From: CBDANO01 sp965197665
Lineage (GTDB): Bacteria; Chloroflexota; Dehalococcoidia; Lucifugimonadales; UBA3495
Length of the DNA stretch: 64,000 nucleotides
Reading direction: 5' to 3'
NCBI GenBank assembly: GCA_965197665.1
Contig: CBDANO010000002.1
Coordinates: 124,001-188,000 of the forward strand
Shown here: positions 55,318 to 64,000 of the stretch, one piece after another
Numbering within the stretch: the first letter of the stretch is position 1
How the letters are laid out: every line of letters starts with the position of its first letter
Translations under genes and position numbers: made by a program
Notes under the pieces: model-generated
The model's input: only the letters and a program-made list of their open reading frames with translations
The model's database searches: none
What the model was told of the DNA's origin: nothing

Positions 55318-57402
55318 CTAGGCCACGTTAACCAAGGACTTTGCTACGTTTTCAGATACGGGCTCGTAATGCCGGAACTCCATGGTGTAGGAGGCGCGGC
55401 CTTGCGTCGCCGAGCGCAACGCCGTGGTGTAAGCGAAGGTCTCGCCCAGAGGCAACAGCCCCCGTACCACCTGCGTGCCTTCCTGACCTTCGATGGTCCG
55501 GATCTGGGTGCGCCGGGTCCCCAGGTCCGCCAGCACGTCGCTAAGGAACTCGCCGGGGGTGACCACCTCCAGGTCCACGATAGGCTCGAGCAGTACCGGC
55601 CCGCCCTTCCGAGCACCTTCGCGTATAGCCATAACGCCCGCGCTGCGGAAGGCTATCTCCGAGGAGTCCACCGTATGGTAGCTGCCGTCCACCAACTTGA
55701 CTTTCAGGTCGACGATAGGGTAGCCGGCCAAGGGGCCGTTGCCCAGGGCCTCGCGAACGCCTTTTTCCACCGCCGGAATATACTCCCTGGGAATGGTCCC
55801 GCCAACTATTTTGTTTTCGAACACGATGCCTTCGCCCCGGTCCAAAGGCTCCAGTTCAAGCCACACGTGGCCGAACTGACCGTGGCCGCCGGTCTGCCGG
55901 ACGAAGCGTCCTTCGCATCGGACCGGCTTGGTCAGCGCCTCCCGATAGGCGACCCGGGGTTTCCCCACTTGCGCCTCCAGGTTGAACTCTCTCCGCATTC
56001 GGTCCACCAGCACTTCCAAGTGCAACTCCCCCATGCCTGACATGACGGTCTGACCGGTCTCGTTGTTATACCGGACGACAAAGGTGGGGTCCTCGTCGGA
56101 GAGCTTGCGCAGCGCCTCGGTAAGCCGGTCTTGATCGGCCCGGGTCATCGGTTCGATAGCAACCGACACGACGGGTTCAGGGAAGGTGGGAGGCTCCAGG
56201 ATTACTTGCTGGGACGGGCCGCAAATAGTATCCCCGGTAAAGGTATTTTTCAGACCCACCGCGGCGCAAATGTTGCCGGAGCTTATTTCTTCCAAGTCTT
56301 CCCGGTGGTTGGCGTGCATGCGCAGCAACCGGCCCAATCGCTCTCGATTTCCTTTGGTAACGTTGCTAACCGACGCGCCGGACTTGACGGTCCCTGAGTA
56401 AACCCGAAGGAAAACCAGCCGCCCGACAAAAGGGTCGGTGGCTACCTTGAAGGCCAGCGCGGCCAAGGGGCCGCTCTCTTCGGCGAGGCGCAAGGCCGGT
56501 CCGTTGGTGCGCGGGTCCAAACCTTCCACCGCCGGTATGTCCTTTGGAGACGGCAGGTAGTCTATGACTCCGTCCAGCAAGGGATGGACCCCTTTGCAGG
56601 TGGCGGCGCTGCCGCAATAGACGGGCACCAGAACGCCGGCGATGGTGGCCCGGCGCAGGGCTTGGCGCAGTACCTCTTCCTCCAGGGTCTCGCCTTCCAG
56701 ATAGCGGATGAGCAACTGGTCGTCGGTCTCCACGATCTTTTCGATCATGGCTTGGCGGTACCGCTGATAGGCGTCTTCGTACTCAAGGGGCACCGGCGCA
56801 TCTTCCGGGGGGTCTTCATGCTTTCCGTTGCGCCCGTCGTTCTGGTAGACGGTAGCCCTGCCCCCCACCAAGTCGATCACACCCCGGAAGTCGGCCTCGG
56901 CCCCCATGGGAAGCTGCACCGCCACCGGATTGGCTTGGAGCCGCCGTCGAATGGACTCTATGGTCCTCTCATAGCTGGCCCCCACCCGGTCCATCTTGTT
57001 GACGAAGCAGATTCTTGGCACGTGGTAGTTATTAGCTTGTCTCCACACGGTCTCCGACTGGGACTGGACGCCGGCCACGGCGTCCAACACCACTATCCCG
57101 CCGTCCAAGACCCGCAGGCTTCTTTCCACCTCGGCCGTGAAGTCCACGTGGCCCGGCGTGTCGATAATGTTCACCTGATGCTCGCGCCAACTGGCGCTGG
57201 TGGCGGCGGCGGTAATGGTGATGCCCCGCTCTTTCTCTTGGGGCATCCAGTCCATGGCGGTGGTGCCTTCATCGACCCCGCCTACCCGGTGTATCCGGCC
57301 GGTAATGAAGAGCACCTGCTCGGTCACCGTCGTCTTACCGGCGTCGATGTGAGCGATGAAGCCTATATTGCGTATTTTGTTGATAGATTGCCCGTTGTTC
57401 AC
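55318..57402 (-). CDS. fusA: Elongation factor G
   Basis: 694 residues. GTPase motifs [21 protein letters not shown]; then domain II ([18 protein letters not shown]), III, IV ([20 protein letters not shown]) and V ([20 protein letters not shown]). It drives translocation. Separated from rpsG by a 203-bp spacer that contains repeats. Confidence 0.97.
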   Translation of the reverse strand: MNNGQSINKIRNIGFIAHIDAGKTTVTEQVLFITGRIHRVGGVDEGTTAMDWMPQEKERGITITAAATSASWREHQVNIIDTPGHVDFTAEVERSLRVLDGGIVVLDAVAGVQSQSETVWRQANNYHVPRICFVNKMDRVGASYERTIESIRRRLQANPVAVQLPMGAEADFRGVIDLVGGRATVYQNDGRNGKHEDPPEDAPVPLEYEDAYQRYRQAMIEKIVETDDQLLIRYLEGETLEEEVLRQALRRATIAGVLVPVYCGSAATCKGVHPLLDGVIDYLPSPKDIPAVEGLDPRTNGPALRLAEESGPLAALAFKVATDPFVGRLVFLRVYSGTVKSGASVSNVTKGNRERLGRLLRMHANHREDLEEISSGNICAAVGLKNTFTGDTICGPSQQVILEPPTFPEPVVSVAIEPMTRADQDRLTEALRKLSDEDPTFVVRYNNETGQTVMSGMGELHLEVLVDRMRREFNLEAQVGKPRVAYREALTKPVRCEGRFVRQTGGHGQFGHVWLELEPLDRGEGIVFENKIVGGTIPREYIPAVEKGVREALGNGPLAGYPIVDLKVKLVDGSYHTVDSSEIAFRSAGVMAIREGARKGGPVLLEPIVDLEVVTPGEFLSDVLADLGTRRTQIRTIEGQEGTQVVRGLLPLGETFAYTTALRSATQGRASYTMEFRHYEPVSENVAKSLVNVA

Positions 57403-57419
57403 GTTGTGCCGTTCCCTGA

Positions 57420-57518
57420 GGTTGCTCGGGGAATGCGGTTTTTCTCCTTCGGTGGGCCGGTTTCAAACCGGCCCCTACTTTTTGGTTGGGTTGCTCGGGG
57501 AATGCGGGTTTTATCCTT
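57420..57518. repeat. Direct repeats flanking a GGTTTCAAACC palindrome in the fusA-rpsG spacer
   Basis: A 30-base unit beginning GGTTGCTCGGGGAATGCGG occurs at 57420-57449 and 57489-57518 (a few mismatches). Between them is GGGCCGGTTTCAAACCGGCC (57454-57473) followed by CCTACTTTTT, the third copy of the dispersed palindrome. Confidence 0.7.
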
Positions 57519-57605
57519 TTCCGTTTCAGTCTCAACCGGCACGCCGGATTTACGTGATTTTGCGCCGGGGGTTTGCCCCAAGGGCTATCTTCTGTCGATT
57601 ATCCT

Positions 57606-58076
57606 CTATCCTCGATAGTGCACGAAGGCCCGGTTGGCCTCGGCCATGCGGTGCAACTCCTCTTTTCGGCGCACCGCCGAACCTTCGCCACGGGCGGCCT
57701 CCATTAGCTCTTGGGCCAGACCGCTCCGCATCGGCATGCCCTTGCGGCCCCGGGCCCCGCGTATCAGCCAGCGCATCGCCAAGGCTTCGCTGCGCCCGCG
57801 CCGCAACTCGGTGGGTACCTGGTAAGTAGCGCCGCCCACCCGCTTGGGGCGCACCTCCACCATCGGCGTTGAGTTCCTCAGTGCTTGCTGGAAGACTTCC
57901 AGCGGGTCCAGATTGGACCGTTCTTGGATGATGTCGAAGGCGTTGTAGGTGATGCGTTGGGCGGTGGTCTTCTTGCCCCGCTGCATCACCCTGTTTATGA
58001 ACCGGGCCAACTCCAAGTTGCTATACTTGGGGTCGGGCGGTATCTGGCGCCGCTCGGCGCGCCTTCTCCTAGACAT
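57606..58076 (-). CDS. rpsG: Ribosomal protein S7
   Basis: 156 residues from ATG 58076 (a GTG at 58085 adds three residues): SRRRRAERRQIPPDPKYSNL, LARFINRVMQRGKKTTAQRI, RPKRVGGATYQVPTELRRGR. Organises the 30S head. Exactly the usual bacterial length. Confidence 0.97.
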   Translation of the reverse strand: MSRRRRAERRQIPPDPKYSNLELARFINRVMQRGKKTTAQRITYNAFDIIQERSNLDPLEVFQQALRNSTPMVEVRPKRVGGATYQVPTELRRGRSEALAMRWLIRGARGRKGMPMRSGLAQELMEAARGEGSAVRRKEELHRMAEANRAFVHYRG

Positions 58077-58139
58077 AGGTATCACACTCTGGCTTAGGCT
58101 CGGTGGAAAGCCGGGGGATTGAAGCCCTTCGAGACCCGG

Positions 58140-58565
58140 TTAGCTGAGGCCGGCGCTGGGCTTATCGGCCCCGTACTTGCTGCGGCCTTGACGGCGGTTC
58201 TGCACCCCCTCGCAATCGAGGGCGCTGCGGATTACGTGGTAGCGGACACCCGGTAGGTCCTTCACGCGGCCGCCCCGCACCAACACTACCGAGTGCTCCT
58301 GGAGGTTATGGCCTACACCACCAATATAAGCAGTAACTTCCACCCCGTTCGTGAGCCGCACCCGAGCGATCTTGCGGAGCGCCGAATTCGGCTTCTTGGG
58401 GGTCATGGTCCGCACTTGGATGCACACACCCCGCCGCTGAGGGCAGCCGGGCCCCCACTTGACCCGGTTGCGCAGTGAGTTCTGCACCCAATGCAACGCG
58501 GGCGCCTTGGTCTTCTTGCGGACCGGCCGGCGTCCTTTTCTAATCAGTTGATTGACCGTGGGCAT
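58140..58565 (-). CDS. rpsL: Ribosomal protein S12
   Basis: 141 residues from ATG 58565: [78 protein letters not shown]. About 17 residues ([16 protein letters not shown] region) are inserted before CPQRRGVC compared with the E. coli protein; I recall similar insertions in Chloroflexota, which supports the lineage call. First gene of the whole 22-kb group. Confidence 0.97.
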   Translation of the reverse strand: MPTVNQLIRKGRRPVRKKTKAPALHWVQNSLRNRVKWGPGCPQRRGVCIQVRTMTPKKPNSALRKIARVRLTNGVEVTAYIGGVGHNLQEHSVVLVRGGRVKDLPGVRYHVIRSALDCEGVQNRRQGRSKYGADKPSAGLS

Positions 58566-58602
58566 AGCTCTTCCTCGCTGACCCCTTGGGCAGCAAGTAG
58601 AT

Positions 58603-58631
58603 ACTCTATCAACTGACTGGGGCAATGTCAA
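58603..58631 (-). promoter_or_regulatory. Promoter of the ribosomal super-operon
   Basis: On the minus strand: perfect TTGACA (58631-58626), 17-base spacer, TAGAGT (58608-58603). The predicted start near 58596 gives a leader of about 31 bases before rpsL. Confidence 0.75.
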
Positions 58632-58693
58632 CTAGATTCCAGATGGAGCAATCGCGCCAAATTCTTTCCGTATGGCACAGCCTGCCTTTGGCG

Positions 58694-58805
58694 CCCAACC
58701 CGTCATTCCGGCCCTGAGCCGGAATCCAGAAGCCTTTGCAATCAGCGATGTTTATTTCCTTAGCGTTCTCTGGATTCCCGCCTGCGCGAGAATGACGGCT
58801 GGGCT
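58694..58805. repeat. REP/MITE-like palindromic element
   Basis: Outer arms CGTCATTC (58701-58708) and GAATGACG (58790-58797), inside them a perfect hairpin ATTCCGGC/GCCGGAAT (58705-58712 with 58718-58725) and a second one around CTGGATTCCCGCCTGCGCGA. The wording CGTCATTCCGG...GGAATCCAG / CTGGATTCC...GAATGACGG is typical of dispersed palindromes seen in many bacterial genomes. It lies just upstream of the ribosomal promoter. Confidence 0.75.
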
Positions 58806-58872
58806 GCGGGATGTGGTTCTTTTAGTGAATTCGCCTCCTCAACCCTGAACACTTACTGTCTCAATTCCCCGT

Positions 58873-58902
58873 TTGTAACAGTTTGTGATGTTTTGTTATG
58901 AT
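58873..58902 (+). promoter_or_regulatory. Promoter of the PaREP1-like gene
   Basis: TTGTAA (58873-58878), 18-base spacer, TATGAT (58897-58902) in an AT-rich stretch; the start codon is 36 bases downstream. Confidence 0.5.
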
Positions 58903-58937
58903 TGCGTTACTTCAGTCACTGTGGGAGATAACACTAC

Positions 58938-59315
58938 ATGGCAGCTATCTTTAGGGTTGCGGAGATTTTTGCGGATGATCGAATGCTCCACGGCCAAGCA
59001 CTGAAGAGGCTGGATGCAGGCGACATCCGCGACGCGGCGGAAAAGGCGTGGGGAGCCACCAAGCGAGCTACCGACGCCTTGATTCTTGAGTGCACCGTAC
59101 GCGAACCAAATCGTACTTCCCAAACCTCCAGCGGGATAAAGGCGTTGGGGCGGCGGAGCGCGGAGTTTGAGTCGTTGAGGAACCGATTCGGCAACTCCGC
59201 TTATTATCTGCATGGGGATTGCTTTTATGAAGGGGACTGTGAGCCGGAGGATTTTATCGGTGGCCTTATCCGGGCTACCGCCGACTACATCCGCGATGCC
59301 GAGAAACTGACCTAG
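58938..59315 (+). CDS. PaREP1/HEPN-like helical protein
   Basis: 125 residues, all-helical. LKRLDAGDIRDAAEKAWGAT followed by KRATDALIL is the hallmark of the PaREP1/HEPN-like group (a helix pair with AEKAWGA). Members are often found beside nucleotidyltransferases or in toxin-antitoxin pairs, but no partner gene is seen here, and the RxxxxH motif of active HEPN RNases is not evident. GGGAG precedes ATG 58938. It has its own promoter and a strong terminator (59394-59423), so it is a single-gene unit. Function unknown. Confidence 0.6.
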   Translation: MAAIFRVAEIFADDRMLHGQALKRLDAGDIRDAAEKAWGATKRATDALILECTVREPNRTSQTSSGIKALGRRSAEFESLRNRFGNSAYYLHGDCFYEGDCEPEDFIGGLIRATADYIRDAEKLT

Positions 59316-59393
59316 CTCGAAGTGAAAAAGTCACGACAAGGAGAACGGATACTAACTCGGACGAAGACCACCAAAAGACCACTATCCGAGCGT

Positions 59394-59423
59394 CTCTGGC
59401 TTTTCTCGAGCCAGAGGATTTTT
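59394..59423 (+). terminator. Intrinsic terminator after the PaREP1-like gene
   Basis: CTCTGGC (59394-59400) and GCCAGAG (59410-59416) form a perfect 7-bp stem, followed by GATTTTTG. Confidence 0.8.
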
Positions 59424-59452
59424 GTTGCGCAAGACCTCCGGACGAGCGCTGA

Positions 59453-60148
59453 ATGAGCACTGATAGCGGCACTGCCTGCATCACCATAGTTGGAGTTGGT
59501 CCGGGCGACCCGCGGTTGCTGACGTTGCAAGGCTGCCAAGTCATCGAAAGCGCAGACTTGGTGGCCGGCTTCAACACGGTGTTGGATGTGGTGCGCCCCT
59601 TATTGGGCCGCGCCGAGGTGTGTCCCATGACCTACCGGAGCCAGGAAGAGGTGCTGGAATACACGGCGGCCCAAGCCCGTCAAGGCCGGGCCTGCGTGGT
59701 GGTTTGCTGGGGGGACTTCAATGTGTCGGCCCGGGAGCTTGTGGCCCGGGTCCGCAGACACGCCGACCGGGTGGACATGGTGCCGGGAGTCAGTTCCTTG
59801 CAAATAGCTTGCGCCCGGGCCGGCGTCTCCTTGGAGGAGGTGGTCTTCATAACCTTGCACCAACGGCAAAGCGCCGCCGATGAACTGGAAGAGGCGGCCC
59901 ACTACCTCCGGGAAAACCGCCGCCACGTGGTCTTGCTGCCCCGGCCCTGGGACCTGATGCCCGCCGCCATAGCCGGTCACTTGATAGAAGCGGGCGTGCC
60001 GGGGGACAGAGCAATGGCCGTATACCAGCGTCTTACCCTGGAAGACGAGCAATCGTGGCGCGGCACCTTGAAGGAATGCGCCGCGTCCTCCGCCGAACAC
60101 AGCGACCTTACCATCTTGGTTTTCCCCCGGCCTCCGGCTGCGGAATGA
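59453..60148 (+). CDS. cbiE: Precorrin-6Y/cobalt-precorrin-7 C5-methyltransferase
   Basis: 231 residues, tetrapyrrole (corrin/porphyrin) methylase fold: ITIVGVGPGDPRLLTLQGCQ at the N-terminus, VVVCWGDFNVSARELVARVR, DMVPGVSSLQIACARAGVSL for SAM and precorrin binding. In the family the closest pattern is CbiE (C5 methylation); no CbiT (C15) domain is fused. 21 bases before cobN, so both belong to a corrin-synthesis operon continuing past the right edge. Confidence 0.82.
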   Translation: MSTDSGTACITIVGVGPGDPRLLTLQGCQVIESADLVAGFNTVLDVVRPLLGRAEVCPMTYRSQEEVLEYTAAQARQGRACVVVCWGDFNVSARELVARVRRHADRVDMVPGVSSLQIACARAGVSLEEVVFITLHQRQSAADELEEAAHYLRENRRHVVLLPRPWDLMPAAIAGHLIEAGVPGDRAMAVYQRLTLEDEQSWRGTLKECAASSAEHSDLTILVFPRPPAAE

Positions 60149-60169
60149 ACGACTTGGCGTGAGGGAAGC

Positions 60170-63100
60170 TTGTCCGAGCGGCAGACCATACTATTCGTTA
60201 CGACGGCAGACACCGATCTGCTAACCGCCGACCGCGCTCTCGCCGGCATTCCCCATCCCGGCTTTCCTCACGTGGAAGCCTTCAACCCCACCGGCTTGGA
60301 TAGCCCTGAAGCCCGCGACCGGCTGCTAAGCTCCGCGGCCAAGGCCGGTGCCGTAGTGCTGCGGTTATTGGGTGGCAAGCGGGCTATGCCGGAGGTCTTC
60401 GACCCGCTGGTGCAGCTTTGCCGCAGCCGGGGAGTCCCTCTGATCGCCTGCCCCGGCCATCAGGAATGGGACGAGGACTTGGTGGCGGCTTGTTCGGTGC
60501 CCGCCGCCGAGGTGGACACCGTTTTTTCCTACTTGTTGCGTGGTGGCGCCGACAATATCCGAAACTTGTTCCTGTTCCTCAGCGACACCTACTTGGGTAC
60601 CGCCTACGGCCACGACGCCCCGGAACCCGTACCCTGGGAAGGAATATACCACCCCGACTTGACCGGAGACTGGGACCCGGACCAATTCGTCCAACAGAGG
60701 TTCTTGCCGGAGCAACCCTCCATTGGCCTTCTCTTCTACCGGGCCCACTGGATGAGTAGCAACTTGCGGGCCATAGACGCCCTGATACACCGCCTGGAGG
60801 ACTTGGGCGCTAACGTCTTACCCGTCTTTTCCTACAGCTTGAAGCATAACCCGTCGGACCAAGACTCCAATGGCCCTGAAGGACCCAACCGCGCCCTGTC
60901 CTACCTTCTGGCCAAGCCCGACGGCGCTCCCAGGGTGGACTGCATCGTCAATACCATGGGCATGTCCATGGGCGACTTGACCAAGGCGGGCACGACCGTG
61001 TCTTCCGGGGCGGCCCTGGACTACCTGGAACGGCTGAACGTGCCCATCATCCAAGCGATAGTCAGCACCGGGACCGAAGACCGGTGGATGGAGAGCTCTC
61101 TGGGGCTGGGCCCCATCGACACCGCCATGAGCGTGGCGTTGCCTGAGTTCGACGGGCGTATCATTACCGTTCCCTTCTCCTTCAAGGAGGAGAGCGGGGT
61201 CTCCGAGTCCGGCCGCATGAGCGGGCGGCTGCAACGGTACGTCCCCCGGGACGACCGGGTGGACCTCGTGGCCAGGCTGGCTATTAAGTGGGCAAGCCTT
61301 CGTTCCAAGCCCAACGCCGACAAACGAGTGGCAATAATCCTCAGCAACTACCCAACCAAAGACGCCCGCATCGGCAACGCCGTGGGCCTGGACACCCCGG
61401 CCTCCGTAGTTAAGATACTGGAAGCGATGAAAGAGGCCGGCTATCAGGTGGCCGATATACCCCGCGGCGGCGACGAACTGGTCCACCGCATCATAGAGCG
61501 TTGCAGCAACGATCAGGATTCGTTGACCGAAGAGCAACTCCGGTTGGCGGCCGGCCGCGTGGACAGCCGTCAATACCGCCGGTGGCACGAAGGTTTCCCC
61601 GAGAAGGTGAAGCGGGAGCTTGAGGAGGCTTGGGGGGAGCCGCCGGGCCGGGTGTACCTCGCCGGCGGCGCCTTGGCCATAGCCGGTATCGACCTGGGAA
61701 ACGTCTTCGTGGGGCTGCAACCGCCCAGGGGATTCGGGCATAACCCCATCGCCGTCTATCACAGCCCGGACCTGACTCCTACCCATCATTACGTCGCTTA
61801 CTACCGGTGGCTCCGGGACGTGTTCCGAGCCGACGCCGTGATACACGTGGGCAAGCACGGCACCCTGGAGTGGCTGCCCGGCAAAGGCATCGGACTCTCC
61901 CCGGCCTGCTATCCTGAGTTGGCCCTTCAAGACATGCCCCTGTTCTATCCTTTCATCATCAACAACCCCGGCGAGGGCGCCCAAGCCAAGCGCCGGGCCC
62001 ACGCCACCGTCGTAGACCATTTGATTCCGGCAATGACCACCGCCGATTCTTACGGGGATATCGCCCGGTTGGAGCAGTTGCTGGACGAGCACTACCAGTG
62101 CCAGACCTTGGACCCTGCCAAGCTCCCCATTCTGGAAGCCCAGATCTGGGAACTGGTGAAGCAAGCCGAGTTGCACCGGGACCTGGGGGTCGACTCTCAC
62201 CCCGACGACTTTGGCGAGTTCATCCTGGAGATCGACGGGTATTTGTGCGAGATCAAGGACGCTCAGATCAAAGACGGCCTCCACACTCTGGGGGAGGTAC
62301 CCCGGGACGAGCAGCTCATCGGAATGCTCTGCGCTCTAAGCCGGTTGGACAGCGACGGAGTACCCAGCCTCAGGAGATCGCTGGCCGAGGCCTTGGGCAT
62401 CGACTACCCGGGTCTATTGTCCGAGCCCGGCCTTCCGGTGAACGATGAGGTGCCTGAGGCGTTGGCCGGGCTGGACCACGACGGCCCGGTGAGGAGCCGG
62501 GGAGACCTGCTCGAGCGGTTGGAGCTGCTGTGCCGCCGGGCGTACTACGACCTCGACGCCATCGGCTTCCAAGCCGAGGGGGTGCCCGGTGTCGTTAGTG
62601 AGCTTTTGGGCCGGGCTGATCCTCAAACGGAAAGGGTGTTGAGGTACGTCGCCGGGACCACTCACCCGGCCCTACTGCGGACTACCGATGAAATCGACAA
62701 CTTGCTGCGGGGGTTGGAGGGTCGGTTCGTCCCCGCCGGACCCAGCGGCGCTCCGACTCGCGGCATGGCCAACGTGCTGCCCACGGGCCGCAACTTCTAC
62801 TCGGTTGACCCCAAGTCCATCCCGTCTCCCGCGGCCTGGGAAATGGGCAAAGGGTTGGCCGAAAGCTTGTTGGAGAAATACCTCCAAGAGGAAGGCGCTT
62901 ACCCGGAGATGGTGGGGCTGGTAGTCTGGGGTACCTCGGCCATGCGCACCCACGGGGACGACATCGCTCAGATTCTGTCCCTTCTGGGGGTGCGCCCCGT
63001 GTGGCAGCCGGAAAGCCGCAGGGTTACGGGACTGGAGGTCATTCCCTTGTCCGAGTTGGGCCGGCCCCGCATCGACGTTACGGTCCGCATCAGCGGCTTT

Positions 63101-64000
63101 TTCCGGGACGCATTCCCCAACCTGATTGATTTGCTGGACCACGCGGTGGAGTTGGTAGCGGCTCTCGATGAATCACCGGAAGATAACCTCGTGGTTAAAC
63201 ACCTGCGGGAGGATTCTCTTGGCGACCCGGCGCCGTCAACCCCCGGCGATACACCGGAAGAAGGGCAAGCGGGGGTAGGCGGAAGTCCCGCCGGCGCCGC
63301 CCTGTACCGTATTTTCGGCAGCAAGCCCGGCACCTACGGGGCCGGAATATTGCCCGCCTTGGACGAGCGGAATTGGGAGACGGCCCAAGACTTGGCCGAG
63401 GTGTATACCGCGTGGGGCGGCTACGCCTATACCCGAAAAGAGCACGGGGTGAGCGCCCGCCCGGAATTCCGGCGCCGGTTCAGCCAGATCGTCGTCGCCG
63501 CCAAGAACCAAGACAACCGGGAGCACGACATCTTCGACAGCGACGACTACCTCCAGTACCACGGCGGGATGATAGCCACCGTCAGGGCCCTTACCGGCCA
63601 AAACCCCCGTCAGTTCTTGGGCGATAGTTCCGATCCCTCGCGGCCCCGGCTCAGAGACCTAAAGGACGAAGCAAGGAGGGTGTTCCGGAGCCGGGTGGTC
63701 AACCCCAAGTGGGTAAGCTCCATGAAGCGCCACGGGTACAAGGGTGCCTTCGAGCTGGCCGCCACCGTCGATTACATGTTCGGCTATGACGCCACCGCCC
63801 AAGTCGTGGACGATTGGATGTACCGCGACGTCACCGAAGCCTATGTTTTCGACTCCGACACCCAGCAGTTCTTTAGAGAAAGCAATCCCTGGGCGCTAAA
63901 GGGGATGGTGGAGCGGCTTTTGGAAGCGATTCAACGCGGACTGTGGGAAGAACCCCCTGAGGACATGGTGGAAAAACTGCGGGAGCTTTACTTGCAACTG
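60170..64000 (+). CDS. cobN: Cobaltochelatase subunit CobN; stop codon beyond window
   Basis: 1277 codons are open from TTG 60170 (GAGGG 5 bases upstream) to the window end. Motifs of CobN/magnesium chelatase H family: VKHGTLEW-type as VGKHGTLEWLPGKGIGLSPA, FIINNPGEGAQAKRRAHATV, VIHVG and a C-terminal ESNPWALKGMVERLLEAIQR. CobN with CobS/CobT (or ChlD/ChlI-type partners) inserts cobalt into hydrogenobyrinate diamide. The last residues (KLRELYLQL) match the typical C-terminus, so only a few codons should be missing. The reading frame has no stop, which is why an ORF search needing a stop would miss it. Confidence 0.9.
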   Translation, partial: MSERQTILFVTTADTDLLTADRALAGIPHPGFPHVEAFNPTGLDSPEARDRLLSSAAKAGAVVLRLLGGKRAMPEVFDPLVQLCRSRGVPLIACPGHQEWDEDLVAACSVPAAEVDTVFSYLLRGGADNIRNLFLFLSDTYLGTAYGHDAPEPVPWEGIYHPDLTGDWDPDQFVQQRFLPEQPSIGLLFYRAHWMSSNLRAIDALIHRLEDLGANVLPVFSYSLKHNPSDQDSNGPEGPNRALSYLLAKPDGAPRVDCIVNTMGMSMGDLTKAGTTVSSGAALDYLERLNVPIIQAIVSTGTEDRWMESSLGLGPIDTAMSVALPEFDGRIITVPFSFKEESGVSESGRMSGRLQRYVPRDDRVDLVARLAIKWASLRSKPNADKRVAIILSNYPTKDARIGNAVGLDTPASVVKILEAMKEAGYQVADIPRGGDELVHRIIERCSNDQDSLTEEQLRLAAGRVDSRQYRRWHEGFPEKVKRELEEAWGEPPGRVYLAGGALAIAGIDLGNVFVGLQPPRGFGHNPIAVYHSPDLTPTHHYVAYYRWLRDVFRADAVIHVGKHGTLEWLPGKGIGLSPACYPELALQDMPLFYPFIINNPGEGAQAKRRAHATVVDHLIPAMTTADSYGDIARLEQLLDEHYQCQTLDPAKLPILEAQIWELVKQAELHRDLGVDSHPDDFGEFILEIDGYLCEIKDAQIKDGLHTLGEVPRDEQLIGMLCALSRLDSDGVPSLRRSLAEALGIDYPGLLSEPGLPVNDEVPEALAGLDHDGPVRSRGDLLERLELLCRRAYYDLDAIGFQAEGVPGVVSELLGRADPQTERVLRYVAGTTHPALLRTTDEIDNLLRGLEGRFVPAGPSGAPTRGMANVLPTGRNFYSVDPKSIPSPAAWEMGKGLAESLLEKYLQEEGAYPEMVGLVVWGTSAMRTHGDDIAQILSLLGVRPVWQPESRRVTGLEVIPLSELGRPRIDVTVRISGFFRDAFPNLIDLLDHAVELVAALDESPEDNLVVKHLREDSLGDPAPSTPGDTPEEGQAGVGGSPAGAALYRIFGSKPGTYGAGILPALDERNWETAQDLAEVYTAWGGYAYTRKEHGVSARPEFRRRFSQIVVAAKNQDNREHDIFDSDDYLQYHGGMIATVRALTGQNPRQFLGDSSDPSRPRLRDLKDEARRVFRSRVVNPKWVSSMKRHGYKGAFELAATVDYMFGYDATAQVVDDWMYRDVTEAYVFDSDTQQFFRESNPWALKGMVERLLEAIQRGLWEEPPEDMVEKLRELYLQL

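Noticed and set aside
59316..59452. Cobalamin riboswitch before cbiE
   Set aside because: No B12-box-like sequence was found; only the terminator of the upstream gene is present.
60818..62284. 488-codon minus-strand frame
   Set aside because: Antisense shadow of cobN, which has clear family motifs on the plus strand.

Overview
The window (about 60% GC) looks like a chromosome segment of a Chloroflexota bacterium, most likely a Dehalococcoidia/SAR202-type lineage. This is inferred from the gene content: LLM flavin-dependent oxidoreductase, hydantoinase and acyl-CoA dehydrogenase genes next to a complete ribosomal super-operon, an S12 with the insertion I recall from Chloroflexota, and a CobN-type cobalt chelatase. 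No tRNA, rRNA, CRISPR array or phage gene was seen.

Layout. 1-387: start of a GPP34-family gene broken by an in-frame amber codon. 388-1085: non-coding, with a MITE-like element and a small promoter/terminator unit. 1086-8014: six tightly packed genes, namely STAS antagonist, response regulator-PP2C phosphatase, anti-sigma-type kinase, periplasmic-binding-like protein, TorS-like histidine kinase and an SthA-like transhydrogenase. 8151-11475: a Fur/Zur-type regulator and a metal ABC transporter sharing a 15-bp operator. 12117-19343: SDR, acetamidase/formamidase, hydantoinase A and B, and LLM oxidoreductase. 19468-19934: HicAB. 20042-26218 (minus): YHS protein, two acyl-CoA dehydrogenases, MmgE/PrpD protein and a fused EtfB-EtfA. 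26308-27693: pncB. 27879-33220: S-adenosylmethionine cycle and MTA salvage genes (mtnA, mtnP, rhodanese, ahcY, metK) behind a SAM-I riboswitch with a visible terminator. 33296-36197: SCP2 protein, divergent ketol-acid-reductoisomerase-like protein, phosphohexomutase with a probable CTG start. 36271-58565 (minus): 37 translation-related genes from rpsL to rpsI in canonical str-S10-spc-alpha order, followed by truA-rplM-rpsI. 58632-64000: REP-like element, PaREP1-like gene, cbiE and cobN, which runs off the right edge.

Main points of interest. (1) Several products of the ribosomal operon (L4, S17, L5, RpoA, weakly S3) carry long, mostly acidic low-complexity extensions, inside an operon so compact that the extensions cannot be artefacts of start choice. 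(2) The same operon contains a series of short tandem duplications in its spacers, including a 63-bp in-frame duplication of the rplC-rplD junction that creates a mini-ORF copying the L4 start. (3) The TorT/TorS-like sensor wired to a complete partner-switching cassette and an NAD(P) transhydrogenase may be an undescribed signalling system. (4) A SAM-I riboswitch, a Zur-like regulon with three boxes, an EtfBA fusion and a KARI-like paralogue lacking conserved motifs are also worth checking. All function calls are from reading motifs; no database search was run.
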